NCBI GenBank assembly: GCA_030619185.1
Contig: JAUXBW010000169.1
Span: 1-5,177, forward strand
Direction of reading: 5' to 3'
Source of the DNA: Methyloprofundus sp.
GTDB lineage: Bacteria > Pseudomonadota > Gammaproteobacteria > Methylococcales > Methylomonadaceae
DNA length: 5,177 nucleotides
Positions within the stretch are counted from its first letter, which is position 1. The number at the start of each line of letters is the position of its first letter. Position numbers and translations under genes: made by a program. Below the pieces are notes generated by a model that was not told the origin of the DNA, made no database searches, and saw nothing but the letters and a program-made list of their open reading frames with translations. Of the stretch, positions 1-5,177 are shown piece after piece.

Positions 1-894
1 AATTCAACATCAAAGCCTATACGCTTAAGCTATAGAAACATTTATATACTGCCGACCAAACGTGGGCTAGGCTTGGTGCTACTGATTACTTTATTATTGC
101 TAATTGCGTTTATTTACAATAATAACCTGGTTTATTTGCTCTGCTTTCTACTCGCTAGCCTGTTTTTTATTACCATCTTACATACGGTTAATTCGCTACA
201 AGGCCTGCTTATAAGCAAAGCACAATGTCCTGATGTATTTGCCGGTGAGTTCGCAGAAAATGGCTTAATCATTGATAATCCGAGTAATACAGAGCGTTAT
301 AGTATTCAACTAGGTATCACTAAAGAAAGGATGCAGTCCTGTGATATAAGTGCACAGAAAAATACGCATATCAGTTTGGCGCAACGGGCGAATAAGCGTG
401 GCTGGTTTGTGCTCAGCCGTCCTGTTATTTCCAGTTGCTACCCTTTTGGCTTATTTCGAGCCTGGCATCGTATAAATTTAGACATTAAAACTTTAGTTTA
501 TCCGCGTCCAAGTACACAAGATTGTCCCTTGCCAGAAGATAATAATGGCCAAGGCATGCAGGGTAATGCACAAAAAGGCCAGGAGGATTTTTATGGTCTG
601 CAAAGCTATCAGGCAGGGGATGGTATCCGACATATCCATTGGCGTGCCTATGCCAAAGGGCAAGGCCTCTTTACCAAACAATACAGTGGCACTCAGAGTA
701 CTGAGATCTGGTTGGATTATGAGCAAACCATGGGCTCAGATCAGGAAGAACGCCTAAGCCAGATGTGCCGCTGGGTGTTAGATGCGGATAATGCAGGGGT
801 GGAATATGGGTTTAGATTGACAGGACTAACGATTGTGCCAAATCGAGGTAATGAGCACTCCAGGCAATGTTTAAGGGCGTTAGCACTCGCGTAG
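1..894 (+). CDS. DUF58 domain-containing membrane protein (5' end outside window)
   Basis: The frame is open from base 1, so this is the last 297 codons of a longer gene. A TTG at 73 could be mistaken for the start, but the codons before it read RNIYILPTKRG, a family-typical lead-in to the first membrane segment, so the true start lies left of the window. Two hydrophobic segments follow (about codons 22-40 and 45-66), then a soluble region. The core DUF58 signature lies at about 586-690 (FYGLQSYQAGDGIRHIHWRAY). The C-terminal part (RLSQMCRWVLDAD, then YGFRL and CLRALALA) also fits the family, so the 3' end looks intact. DUF58 proteins are typically encoded after a MoxR-type AAA+ ATPase and next to a TgpA-like transglutaminase, and the latter is present at 1855-3837. 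Their biochemical role is poorly defined; an envelope function with the ATPase is inferred. Family assignment is firm, function is not. Confidence 0.9.
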   Translation, partial: NSTSKPIRLSYRNIYILPTKRGLGLVLLITLLLLIAFIYNNNLVYLLCFLLASLFFITILHTVNSLQGLLISKAQCPDVFAGEFAENGLIIDNPSNTERYSIQLGITKERMQSCDISAQKNTHISLAQRANKRGWFVLSRPVISSCYPFGLFRAWHRINLDIKTLVYPRPSTQDCPLPEDNNGQGMQGNAQKGQEDFYGLQSYQAGDGIRHIHWRAYAKGQGLFTKQYSGTQSTEIWLDYEQTMGSDQEERLSQMCRWVLDADNAGVEYGFRLTGLTIVPNRGNEHSRQCLRALALA

Positions 895-951
895 AGTGGG
901 TTTAGTCAGCTGTTTTCTCATTCTTTACTTCAGGTGTAACCTTTAGCGTCT

Positions 952-984
952 GATGGTGGGTTACGTTATCTACGCTAATCCATC
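952..984. repeat. Degenerate REP-like palindrome between the DUF58 gene and rlmJ
   Basis: GATGG (952-956) pairs with CCATC (980-984). Further in, GTTA (960-963) pairs with TAAT (976-979) using one G-T wobble, leaving a 3-nt bulge. The reverse strand contains GTAACCCACCAT, which resembles from memory a common dispersed gammaproteobacterial palindrome built on GGTGGGTTACGC and its complement. Two alternative stems overlap it: gtaacc 936-941 with ggttac 959-964, and tagcgt 944-949 with acgcta 972-977. No T-tract follows, so it is not a standard intrinsic terminator. The element is the only recognisable content of the 114-bp gap 895-1008, in which I found no convincing promoter. Confidence 0.5.
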
Positions 985-1008
985 CTTGAATATCATTATA
1001 AAAAACTT

Positions 1009-1851
1009 ATGCTCAGTTATCGTCATTCATATCATGCAGGCAATTTTGCCGATGTTTTAAAGCATAGCGTGCTAATCCATATTCTGGAGCACCTAAAAAA
1101 GAAGCAAAAGCCCTTTTGTTATGTGGATACCCACGCAGGGGCTGGAAGCTATTCTTTACAGAGTGAGCAGGCAGAAAAAACACAAGAGTACCTGCAGGGT
1201 ATCGCTAGGCTTTGGCAAGTGGATAATTTGCCCGCTGTTCTTGCGACCTATGTCAGTGTAATCAAAGCGTTTAATGCTCAGAATAAATTAACTCGCTACC
1301 CAGGCTCGCCAATGATTGCGCGGCAGTTAATGCGCCAACAGGATCGCATGTTCTTATTTGAATTGCACAATAAGGAAATTGAAATATTACGTGAAGTGGT
1401 GAATAAAGATAAGCGCGTGCAGATAGCGCATGAAGATGGCTTTAAACGTAGTGTGGCTATTATGCCGCCGCAACAGCGGCGGGGCCTGGTGTTGATAGAT
1501 CCATCCTATGAAATAAAATCTGATTATGACCAGGTATTTGAAGCCATTATGCAGCTCTATAAACGCTTTGCAACGGGCACGATTGCACTTTGGTACCCGG
1601 TTGTCGAGCGTCAGCGCATCAATGAATTAGAGCAAAAAATTACCGCAAGTTCTTTACAAAATGTGCTGCTCTTTGAATTAGCCCAGCTAAATGATACTCA
1701 GCAACTGGGCATGACCGCAAGTGGAATGATTGTCGTGAATCCCCCCTGGACGTTACAGGCAGAAATGCAACTTGCCTTACCAATGCTGGCAGAGCAATTA
1801 GGCATAGGAAAACAAGGGAGTTACCGGATAAAACAATTAAAGGATGAATAG
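1009..1851 (+). CDS. rlmJ: 23S rRNA (adenine(2030)-N6)-methyltransferase RlmJ
   Basis: RlmJ transfers a methyl group from S-adenosylmethionine to N6 of A2030 in 23S rRNA, acting in the cytoplasm on rRNA before the subunit is complete. The 280-residue product has the same length as the E. coli enzyme. The N-terminus (MLSYRHSYHAGNFADVLKH) is the family hallmark, followed by a SAM-binding motif DTHAGAGSY at about residues 40-48. The catalytic motif is DPSYE at residues 164-168; E. coli has DPPY, from memory also with Asp164. The proline-to-serine change at the third position is a tolerated variant of amino-methyltransferase motif IV. The ATG at 1009 is preferred because it gives the canonical N-terminus, although no good Shine-Dalgarno sequence precedes it. 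The stop is only 3 bp before the tgpA-like gene, implying co-transcription. The gene lies unusually between a DUF58 gene and its usual transglutaminase partner. Confidence 0.95.
   Translation: MLSYRHSYHAGNFADVLKHSVLIHILEHLKKKQKPFCYVDTHAGAGSYSLQSEQAEKTQEYLQGIARLWQVDNLPAVLATYVSVIKAFNAQNKLTRYPGSPMIARQLMRQQDRMFLFELHNKEIEILREVVNKDKRVQIAHEDGFKRSVAIMPPQQRRGLVLIDPSYEIKSDYDQVFEAIMQLYKRFATGTIALWYPVVERQRINELEQKITASSLQNVLLFELAQLNDTQQLGMTASGMIVVNPPWTLQAEMQLALPMLAEQLGIGKQGSYRIKQLKDE
1839..1844 (+). promoter_or_regulatory. Ribosome binding site of the tgpA-like gene inside the rlmJ 3' end
   Basis: AAAGGA lies 10 nt upstream of the ATG at 1855 and overlaps the last codons of rlmJ. It supports this ATG as the start and suggests that the downstream gene is translated as ribosomes finish rlmJ. 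Confidence 0.6.
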
Positions 1852-1854
1852 TTT

Positions 1855-3837
1855 ATGCAACAGTCAGTTAATCAACGCAGCATAGTTTTTCTGCTTTGCT
1901 CCGTCGGTTTAATAACCCTTCCGCATGCATTTCATGTGCCGTTACCAATTTTTACTTTTTTCTTCGTATTATTAATCTGGCGTTTTATCGCTGTCTGGAA
2001 TCCGGCCTATTTACCCAATCAGTGGCTGGTTTTTTTGTTACTACTCAGCGGTGTGAGCTTGCTGGTAATCATGCATCAAGGTGTTTTTGGGCGCGATGCG
2101 GGAACCGCTGTTTTTGTGGTTGCCTTAGGGCTGAAATTACTAGAAATTAAAAGCCAGCGAGATGTATATTTGATTATCTATCTTGCATTTATCGTGGCAG
2201 CATCGCAGTTTCTCTATCTGCAAAATATTCTAATGGCGGGCTATACATTGCTAGTTTGTATCAGCCTATTAGGCACCTTGATTTGTATCAATAGCAGCAG
2301 TGTCAGCAATATTGTCTCATTAAAGATAGCCGGCCGCATATTACTCCAGGCTCTTCCGCTGATGATAATATTGTTTGTTTTTTTTCCACGGGTAGAAGCA
2401 CCCCGGTGGTCATTTTTAGAAGATGATAATCAAGCGACATCAGGCCTTAGCGATACTCTGGAGCCTGGGGCTATCAGTCAGTTAGGTTTATCGGGTGAAC
2501 TGGTGTTTCGCGCAAAATTTACCGGTGAATTGCCGCCTAATACCGAGCGATACTGGCGCGGCCCGGTGTTTTCCTTTACTGACGGTAAAAAGTGGACGCA
2601 AACTAAAAACACTCATTTTAAACGTCACCTGGATAAAGTCATTTTTTCAGGTAAGGCATATCAGTATCAGCTACTAATGGAACCACAAACAAAAAACTGG
2701 GTATTTGGCCTGGAAATGCCGGCTGCCTATGAATGGCCGTTGCAAGAAAATGGCAATCACCAGCTGCGGACTTCCGAACCACCAGGCAAGCGTGCCGAAT
2801 ATAAGATTACGTCTTATGCGCAATACAATACAGGTTATATTACTAAAACAGAGCTAAGTGATAATTTACAACTACCCAACACGGTTGAAGACAGAATAGA
2901 TGAGCTAGTAGCCCGCTTAGGCGGTTTTGATGCGCCGCCGGAAATATTTATCAAAAATGTCTATGCACATTTTCGGCATAATGATTTTTATTACACCTTA
3001 ATGCCGCCCCTGCTGGATGAAAATCCGATAGAAACTTTTTTATTCGATACACGCGCTGGATTTTGTGGGCACTATGCCACAGCTTTTGTTTATTTAATGC
3101 GTGTGGCGGGGATTCCAGCGCGTATAGTGGGCGGCTATCAGGGCGGGATTTATAATGAAACAGGCGGATTTATTGAGGTCAGGCAGGCAAATGCCCATGC
3201 CTGGTCGGAAGTCTGGATACAAGATAAGGGCTGGGTAAGATATGACCCCACTACTGCTATAGCACCTGAGCGGGTGGAGCAAGATGTTAATATCGAACAG
3301 CAGATAGCAAATAATGCGGTGAGTTTTGCGCCCATACAGCTTGATAGCCAGACGCTTTCATTATTAAAGCGGGCGCGGAATTTATGGAGTAGCGTGGATT
3401 ACAGCTGGCACCGCTGGATTATTAATTATGATCGTCGTCAGCAATTCAGTTTTCTATCCGGCCTGGGTATAGATACATTGAAGTCTATGTTGTATTGGCT
3501 TGTGAGCCTGGTTGCCATAGTCACTTTATTTTTAGCATTATATATTTTTCGTAAGCAAAGCCAGGCATTGGATAAAGCGCAGATTTATTATGCCAGAGCT
3601 TGTCAAAAATTAGCCAAAGCTGGTTTGATTAAACAAGAGACTGAAGGTGCAAATGATTTTGCTTTGCGGGTAAGCACACAATTACCAGATATTGCCGATA
3701 GCTTTACCCATATTACCCAGCTTTATGTGCAAATTCGCTATGCCAGAAAGACTGAAAAATCTGCTCTGGAACAGCTAGGGTCTTGCGCCTTAGCACTTCG
3801 GGTAACCACAAAATACACAAAAAACACGAAAGTTTAA
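1855..3837 (+). CDS. tgpA: TgpA-like membrane protein with periplasmic transglutaminase domain (DUF3488 / DUF4129)
   Basis: The 660-residue protein has the full TgpA architecture. An N-terminal DUF3488 membrane region has about six hydrophobic helices (roughly residues 8-180). A periplasmic transglutaminase-like domain spans about 180-544. A single membrane helix follows (about 545-566, MLYWLVSLVAIVTLFLALY), then a short cytoplasmic DUF4129-type tail. The catalytic triad is visible: Cys404 in GFCGHYAT, His448 in NAHAWSEVW and Asp464 in RYDPTTA. From memory these are the numbers reported for P. aeruginosa TgpA. SGLSDTLEPGAISQL and YWRGPVFSF are also typical of the family. TgpA is reported as needed for viability in P. 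aeruginosa; its natural substrate is unknown, with a cell-envelope role inferred. The gene starts 3 bp after rlmJ. Oddly, its last codons (VTTKYTKNTKV) and the stop come from a 9-bp-unit inverted repeat, so the native C-terminus was probably altered. Confidence 0.93.
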   Translation: MQQSVNQRSIVFLLCSVGLITLPHAFHVPLPIFTFFFVLLIWRFIAVWNPAYLPNQWLVFLLLLSGVSLLVIMHQGVFGRDAGTAVFVVALGLKLLEIKSQRDVYLIIYLAFIVAASQFLYLQNILMAGYTLLVCISLLGTLICINSSSVSNIVSLKIAGRILLQALPLMIILFVFFPRVEAPRWSFLEDDNQATSGLSDTLEPGAISQLGLSGELVFRAKFTGELPPNTERYWRGPVFSFTDGKKWTQTKNTHFKRHLDKVIFSGKAYQYQLLMEPQTKNWVFGLEMPAAYEWPLQENGNHQLRTSEPPGKRAEYKITSYAQYNTGYITKTELSDNLQLPNTVEDRIDELVARLGGFDAPPEIFIKNVYAHFRHNDFYYTLMPPLLDENPIETFLFDTRAGFCGHYATAFVYLMRVAGIPARIVGGYQGGIYNETGGFIEVRQANAHAWSEVWIQDKGWVRYDPTTAIAPERVEQDVNIEQQIANNAVSFAPIQLDSQTLSLLKRARNLWSSVDYSWHRWIINYDRRQQFSFLSGLGIDTLKSMLYWLVSLVAIVTLFLALYIFRKQSQALDKAQIYYARACQKLAKAGLIKQETEGANDFALRVSTQLPDIADSFTHITQLYVQIRYARKTEKSALEQLGSCALALRVTTKYTKNTKV

Positions 3838-3893
3838 TTATTCGCCAGTACGATAATACGATTTTTTCGTGTCTTTTGTGTTTTTCGTGGTTA
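3803..3893. repeat. Inverted repeat of 9-bp ACACgAAAa-type units, overlapping the 3' end of tgpA
   Basis: The left arm (3803-3831) and right arm (3865-3893) are complementary over 29 positions with 3 mismatches, separated by 33 nt. Each arm is three tandem 9-bp units. The left arm reads CCACAAAAT, ACACAAAAA, ACACGAAAG. The right arm, on the minus strand, reads CCACGAAAA, ACACAAAAG, ACACGAAAA. Because the unit is three codons long, the left arm is read as the peptide TTK-YTK-NTK. The same x-T-K triplet appears on the minus strand as TTKNTKDTK. Similar 'ccacgaa(n)acacgaa' tracts are, from memory, dispersed in intergenic regions of many environmental bacteria and give rise to spurious TTKNTK proteins. 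No T-tract follows the right arm, so a normal intrinsic terminator is unlikely. The right arm ends 20 nt before the next start codon. Confidence 0.85.
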
Positions 3894-3901
3894 GCATGTT
3901 C

Positions 3902-3907
3902 AAAGGA
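3902..3907 (+). promoter_or_regulatory. Ribosome binding site of the FAH-family gene
   Basis: AAAGGA lies 6 nt upstream of the ATG at 3914 and just downstream of the right arm of the inverted repeat. It is the best-placed Shine-Dalgarno sequence in the window and fixes this start. Confidence 0.75.
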
Positions 3908-3913
3908 TAAAAA

Positions 3914-4786
3914 ATGAAATTAGTCACATTTAAGCACCAAGGTACCAGCAGGGTGGGGGCCGTTGTAGATGATACTGTCGTGGATACTTTAGGGGAAAAA
4001 AATATACCGCAAACCATGCTGCAGTTTTTAGCGGCAGGGAAGCAAGCATTAGGTGCATTACAGCACATTATCGATAGCCAGCAGGCGCGTATCCCTTTAG
4101 GTGAAGTGGAATTGCTGGCACCCGTTCCCCGCCCTGGTAAGTTTTTAGGGATAGGTCTAAATTATGCTGATCATATAGCCGAAACAGCTCTGGAAAAACC
4201 AGAGTACCCGACATTTTTTACCAAGCAAAGCAGCTGTGTTATCGCCGGTGGAGAAGCGATACATCTACCTAAAGTCTCGGAAAAACTGGATTATGAAGTT
4301 GAGCTCGCTTTTGTGATTGGCAAGCGTTGCCGACATGTGCCACTGGAAAAAGCACATCAGGTCATCGCGGGTTATACAATAGTCAATGATGTCACGGTAC
4401 GTGATTGGCAGTTTCGTACACCTACCTGGATGATAGGTAAATCCTTTGATACGCATGGCCCGATGGGGCCGTGGATAGTAACTACGGATGAAATAACAGA
4501 CCCGCATAATCTGGATTTAAAAACCTGGGTGGATAATGAGTTACGCCAGTCCTCCAATACCCGGCATATGATTTTTAATATTTATCAAATGATTGCTTAT
4601 TTAAGTCAGGCAATGACTCTGGAGCCGGGGGATGTTATTGCGACAGGCACACCCAGTGGCGTAGGCGTTAAAATGAAGCCGCGTGGCTATATGCAAGCCG
4701 GGCAAGTGGTAACAATAGAAATTGAGAATATTGGCAGACTGACCAATCCTGTGATTAATGAGCCTGATGATTTCCTTGTTGAGTAA
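3914..4786 (+). CDS. Fumarylacetoacetate hydrolase (FAH) family protein
   Basis: The 290-residue protein has a short N-terminal domain (about 1-70) and a FAH catalytic fold (about 75-285). Family features are GLNYADH with the likely catalytic His87, the metal-binding acidic residues Glu128 and Glu130 in DYEVELAFVIG, Asp159 in VNDVTVRD, Lys176 in IGKSFDTHGPMGP, and GTPSGVG at 245-251. These residues normally hold a Mg2+ or Mn2+ ion that binds a 2-keto or beta-diketo acid during C-C bond cleavage, decarboxylation or isomerisation. The closest named groups are the 2-hydroxyhepta-2,4-diene-1,7-dioate isomerase and ureidoglycolate-lyase-like or acylpyruvase-like enzymes. Sequence alone does not separate these, and no catabolic neighbours point to a pathway. 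All expected residues are present, so it should be active. It is probably a soluble cytoplasmic enzyme with its own ribosome binding site, separated from tgpA by a repeat. Confidence 0.93.
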   Translation: MKLVTFKHQGTSRVGAVVDDTVVDTLGEKNIPQTMLQFLAAGKQALGALQHIIDSQQARIPLGEVELLAPVPRPGKFLGIGLNYADHIAETALEKPEYPTFFTKQSSCVIAGGEAIHLPKVSEKLDYEVELAFVIGKRCRHVPLEKAHQVIAGYTIVNDVTVRDWQFRTPTWMIGKSFDTHGPMGPWIVTTDEITDPHNLDLKTWVDNELRQSSNTRHMIFNIYQMIAYLSQAMTLEPGDVIATGTPSGVGVKMKPRGYMQAGQVVTIEIENIGRLTNPVINEPDDFLVE

Positions 4787-4790
4787 TTTC

Positions 4791-4820
4791 GTAGCCCGTA
4801 TGGAGCTTGCGGAATACGGG
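4791..4820 (+). repeat. REP-like palindrome with GTAG head
   Basis: GTAG (4791-4794) is followed by a perfect 7-bp stem, CCCGTAT (4795-4801) with ATACGGG (4814-4820), around a 12-nt loop. A 5' GTAG or GGAG tetranucleotide next to a palindrome is the hallmark of REP elements mobilised by RAYT (REP-associated tyrosine) transposases. From memory, GTAGCCCGTAT...ATACGGG occurs in many gammaproteobacterial intergenic regions. It lies 4 nt after the FAH-gene stop codon. No T-tract follows, so any effect on transcript ends would be through stem stability rather than classic termination. Only one copy of this type is visible here. Confidence 0.7.
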
Positions 4821-4822
4821 TA

Positions 4823-5014
4823 AACAAGGCACTGTCTGATTTGAGTCGCTTGTATGAGTTTTTAATTGAGCAACCACGTATTGGAGAGCAGTTAGATGAG
4901 TTTGGTGGTCGAGAAGTTCGGCGCATACTAGTTGGGCGTTACGAGATGAGATATGAATTGACGCATGATAAAGTGTATATCCTGTGAATCTGGCATACAC
5001 GAGAGTTGCGTTGA
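4823..5014 (+). pseudogene. Decayed RelE/ParE-family toxin gene
   Basis: In the frame that includes 4841 (TTG), the translation reads KALSDLSRLYEFL, then IEQPRIGEQLDEF, REVRRILVGRYEMRYEL and KVYIL. A TGA follows at 4985-4987, and then IWHTREL to a second stop at 5012-5014. These are the recognisable blocks of a ParE-type ribonuclease or gyrase-inhibiting toxin, which normally ends in ILR-(x)-WHTRE, so the TGA replaces an arginine codon (CGA to TGA is one transition). Two further lesions are visible. No ATG or N-terminal strand precedes the first block, whose place is taken by the REP palindrome. About 25-30 residues that usually separate YEFL from the PRIGE motif are missing, apparently as an in-frame deletion. 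No antitoxin gene is adjacent. The left boundary is uncertain. I am confident of the family and of inactivation, less so of the deletion size. Confidence 0.8.
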
Positions 5015-5040
5015 AGCAGTTTAGACCCTCTTCGTCTGGG

Positions 5041-5177
5041 CTATTTCTTCCCACAACAACGCTTAAATTTCTTGCCACTACCACAGGCGCAGGGGGCATT
5101 CAAACCTTGATTAAAAGAGCCCTGGTCTAAAGCAATAGATTTTACTTTACCATCCAGATAAAACCAGCGCTCCTGTC
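5041..5177 (-). CDS. SEC-C zinc-motif protein, possibly YchJ-like (C-terminal part only)
   Basis: The stop (minus-strand TAG) is at 5041-5043 and the frame stays open to the right edge, so only the last 44 residues are visible. They begin [11 protein letters not shown] and end [18 protein letters not shown]. The final block is a SEC-C zinc-binding motif (C-x-C-x8-C-C), like the C-terminus of SecA, where it binds Zn2+ and partners such as SecB or the ribosome. The WFYLDG segment before it resembles the WYYIDG segment before the SEC-C motif in YchJ (UPF0225) proteins, which suggests that family. Other SEC-C proteins cannot be excluded from this fragment. It differs from the common CPCGSGKK by an alanine (CACGSGKK), with all four cysteines kept. 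It converges on the toxin relic, leaving a 26-bp gap with no convincing terminator. Confidence 0.8.
   Translation of the reverse strand, partial: QERWFYLDGKVKSIALDQGSFNQGLNAPCACGSGKKFKRCCGKK

Noticed and set aside
73..75. TTG at 73 as the start of the DUF58 protein
   Set aside because: The in-frame codons before it encode IYILPTKRG, which is typical family sequence, and the frame is open to the window edge.
985..1008. Promoter for rlmJ with a CATTAT or TATAAA -10 box
   Set aside because: The AT-rich stretch has no acceptable -35 box at the proper spacing, so it cannot be supported by eye.
3803..3893. CRISPR-like or intrinsic-terminator interpretation of the inverted repeat
   Set aside because: The units are 9 bp without spacers and the arms are inverted rather than direct repeats; the stem is AT-rich with no T-tract after it.
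3838..4068. Minus-strand ORF of 76 residues starting inside the FAH gene and ending in TTKNTKDTKK
   Set aside because: It is antisense to a well-supported gene, and its C-terminal part is simply the inverted repeat read on the other strand, a known source of spurious proteins.
4985..4987. In-frame TGA as a selenocysteine or recoding site
   Set aside because: The family has arginine here, one transition away (CGA), and the gene has other disabling lesions, so a simple nonsense mutation is the better explanation.
5015..5040. Bidirectional terminator between the toxin relic and the SEC-C gene
   Set aside because: Only a 4-bp AGAC/GTCT stem can be formed and no T-tract follows on either strand.
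4755..5099. Minus-strand ORF of 114 residues crossing the FAH end, the REP and the toxin relic
   Set aside because: It overlaps the true SEC-C frame in a different register and runs antisense through recognisable ParE coding sequence; no family features are visible in it.

Overview
The window looks like an ordinary chromosomal segment of a gammaproteobacterium. The evidence is a TgpA-type transglutaminase whose catalytic residues fall at the positions I recall for the Pseudomonas aeruginosa protein, an RlmJ of the same length as the E. coli enzyme, a SEC-C (YchJ-like) protein, and GTAG-headed REP-type palindromes. The moderately AT-rich coding sequence and the mix of REP-like repeats would suit an environmental, methanotroph-like gammaproteobacterium, but the genus is a guess. 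I do not see an undescribed defence system, CRISPR array or integrated element.

Layout, left to right. (1) 1-894 (+) is the 3' part of a DUF58 membrane protein whose start lies outside the window. (2) 895-1008 is a 114-bp gap holding a degenerate palindromic repeat. (3) 1009-1851 (+) is rlmJ, a 23S rRNA adenine-N6 methyltransferase. (4) 1855-3837 (+) is a tgpA-like gene for a membrane-anchored periplasmic transglutaminase-like protein, 3 bp after rlmJ. (5) 3803-3893 is a 29-bp-arm inverted repeat made of 9-bp units; its left arm encodes the last ten codons of the transglutaminase gene. (6) 3914-4786 (+) encodes a fumarylacetoacetate hydrolase (FAH) family enzyme. (7) 4791-4820 is a REP-like hairpin, directly followed by (8) a decayed RelE/ParE toxin gene (about 4823-5014). 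(9) 5041-5177 (-) is the C-terminal end of a SEC-C zinc-motif protein that converges on the other genes and runs off the right edge.

How the genes relate. DUF58 and TgpA-like proteins are usually encoded together, normally behind a MoxR-type AAA+ ATPase, which would be expected just left of this window. Here the rRNA methyltransferase rlmJ is lodged between them and is tightly coupled to tgpA. The FAH-family gene has its own ribosome binding site, sits behind a repeat, and is probably functionally unrelated. The 3' part of the window shows repeat-associated decay: a REP-like palindrome abuts a toxin relic that has lost its start, an internal segment and an arginine codon (now TGA). The most interesting observations are the repeat that supplies the C-terminus and stop codon of tgpA, the rlmJ insertion in the DUF58-tgpA pair, and the REP-parE junction.
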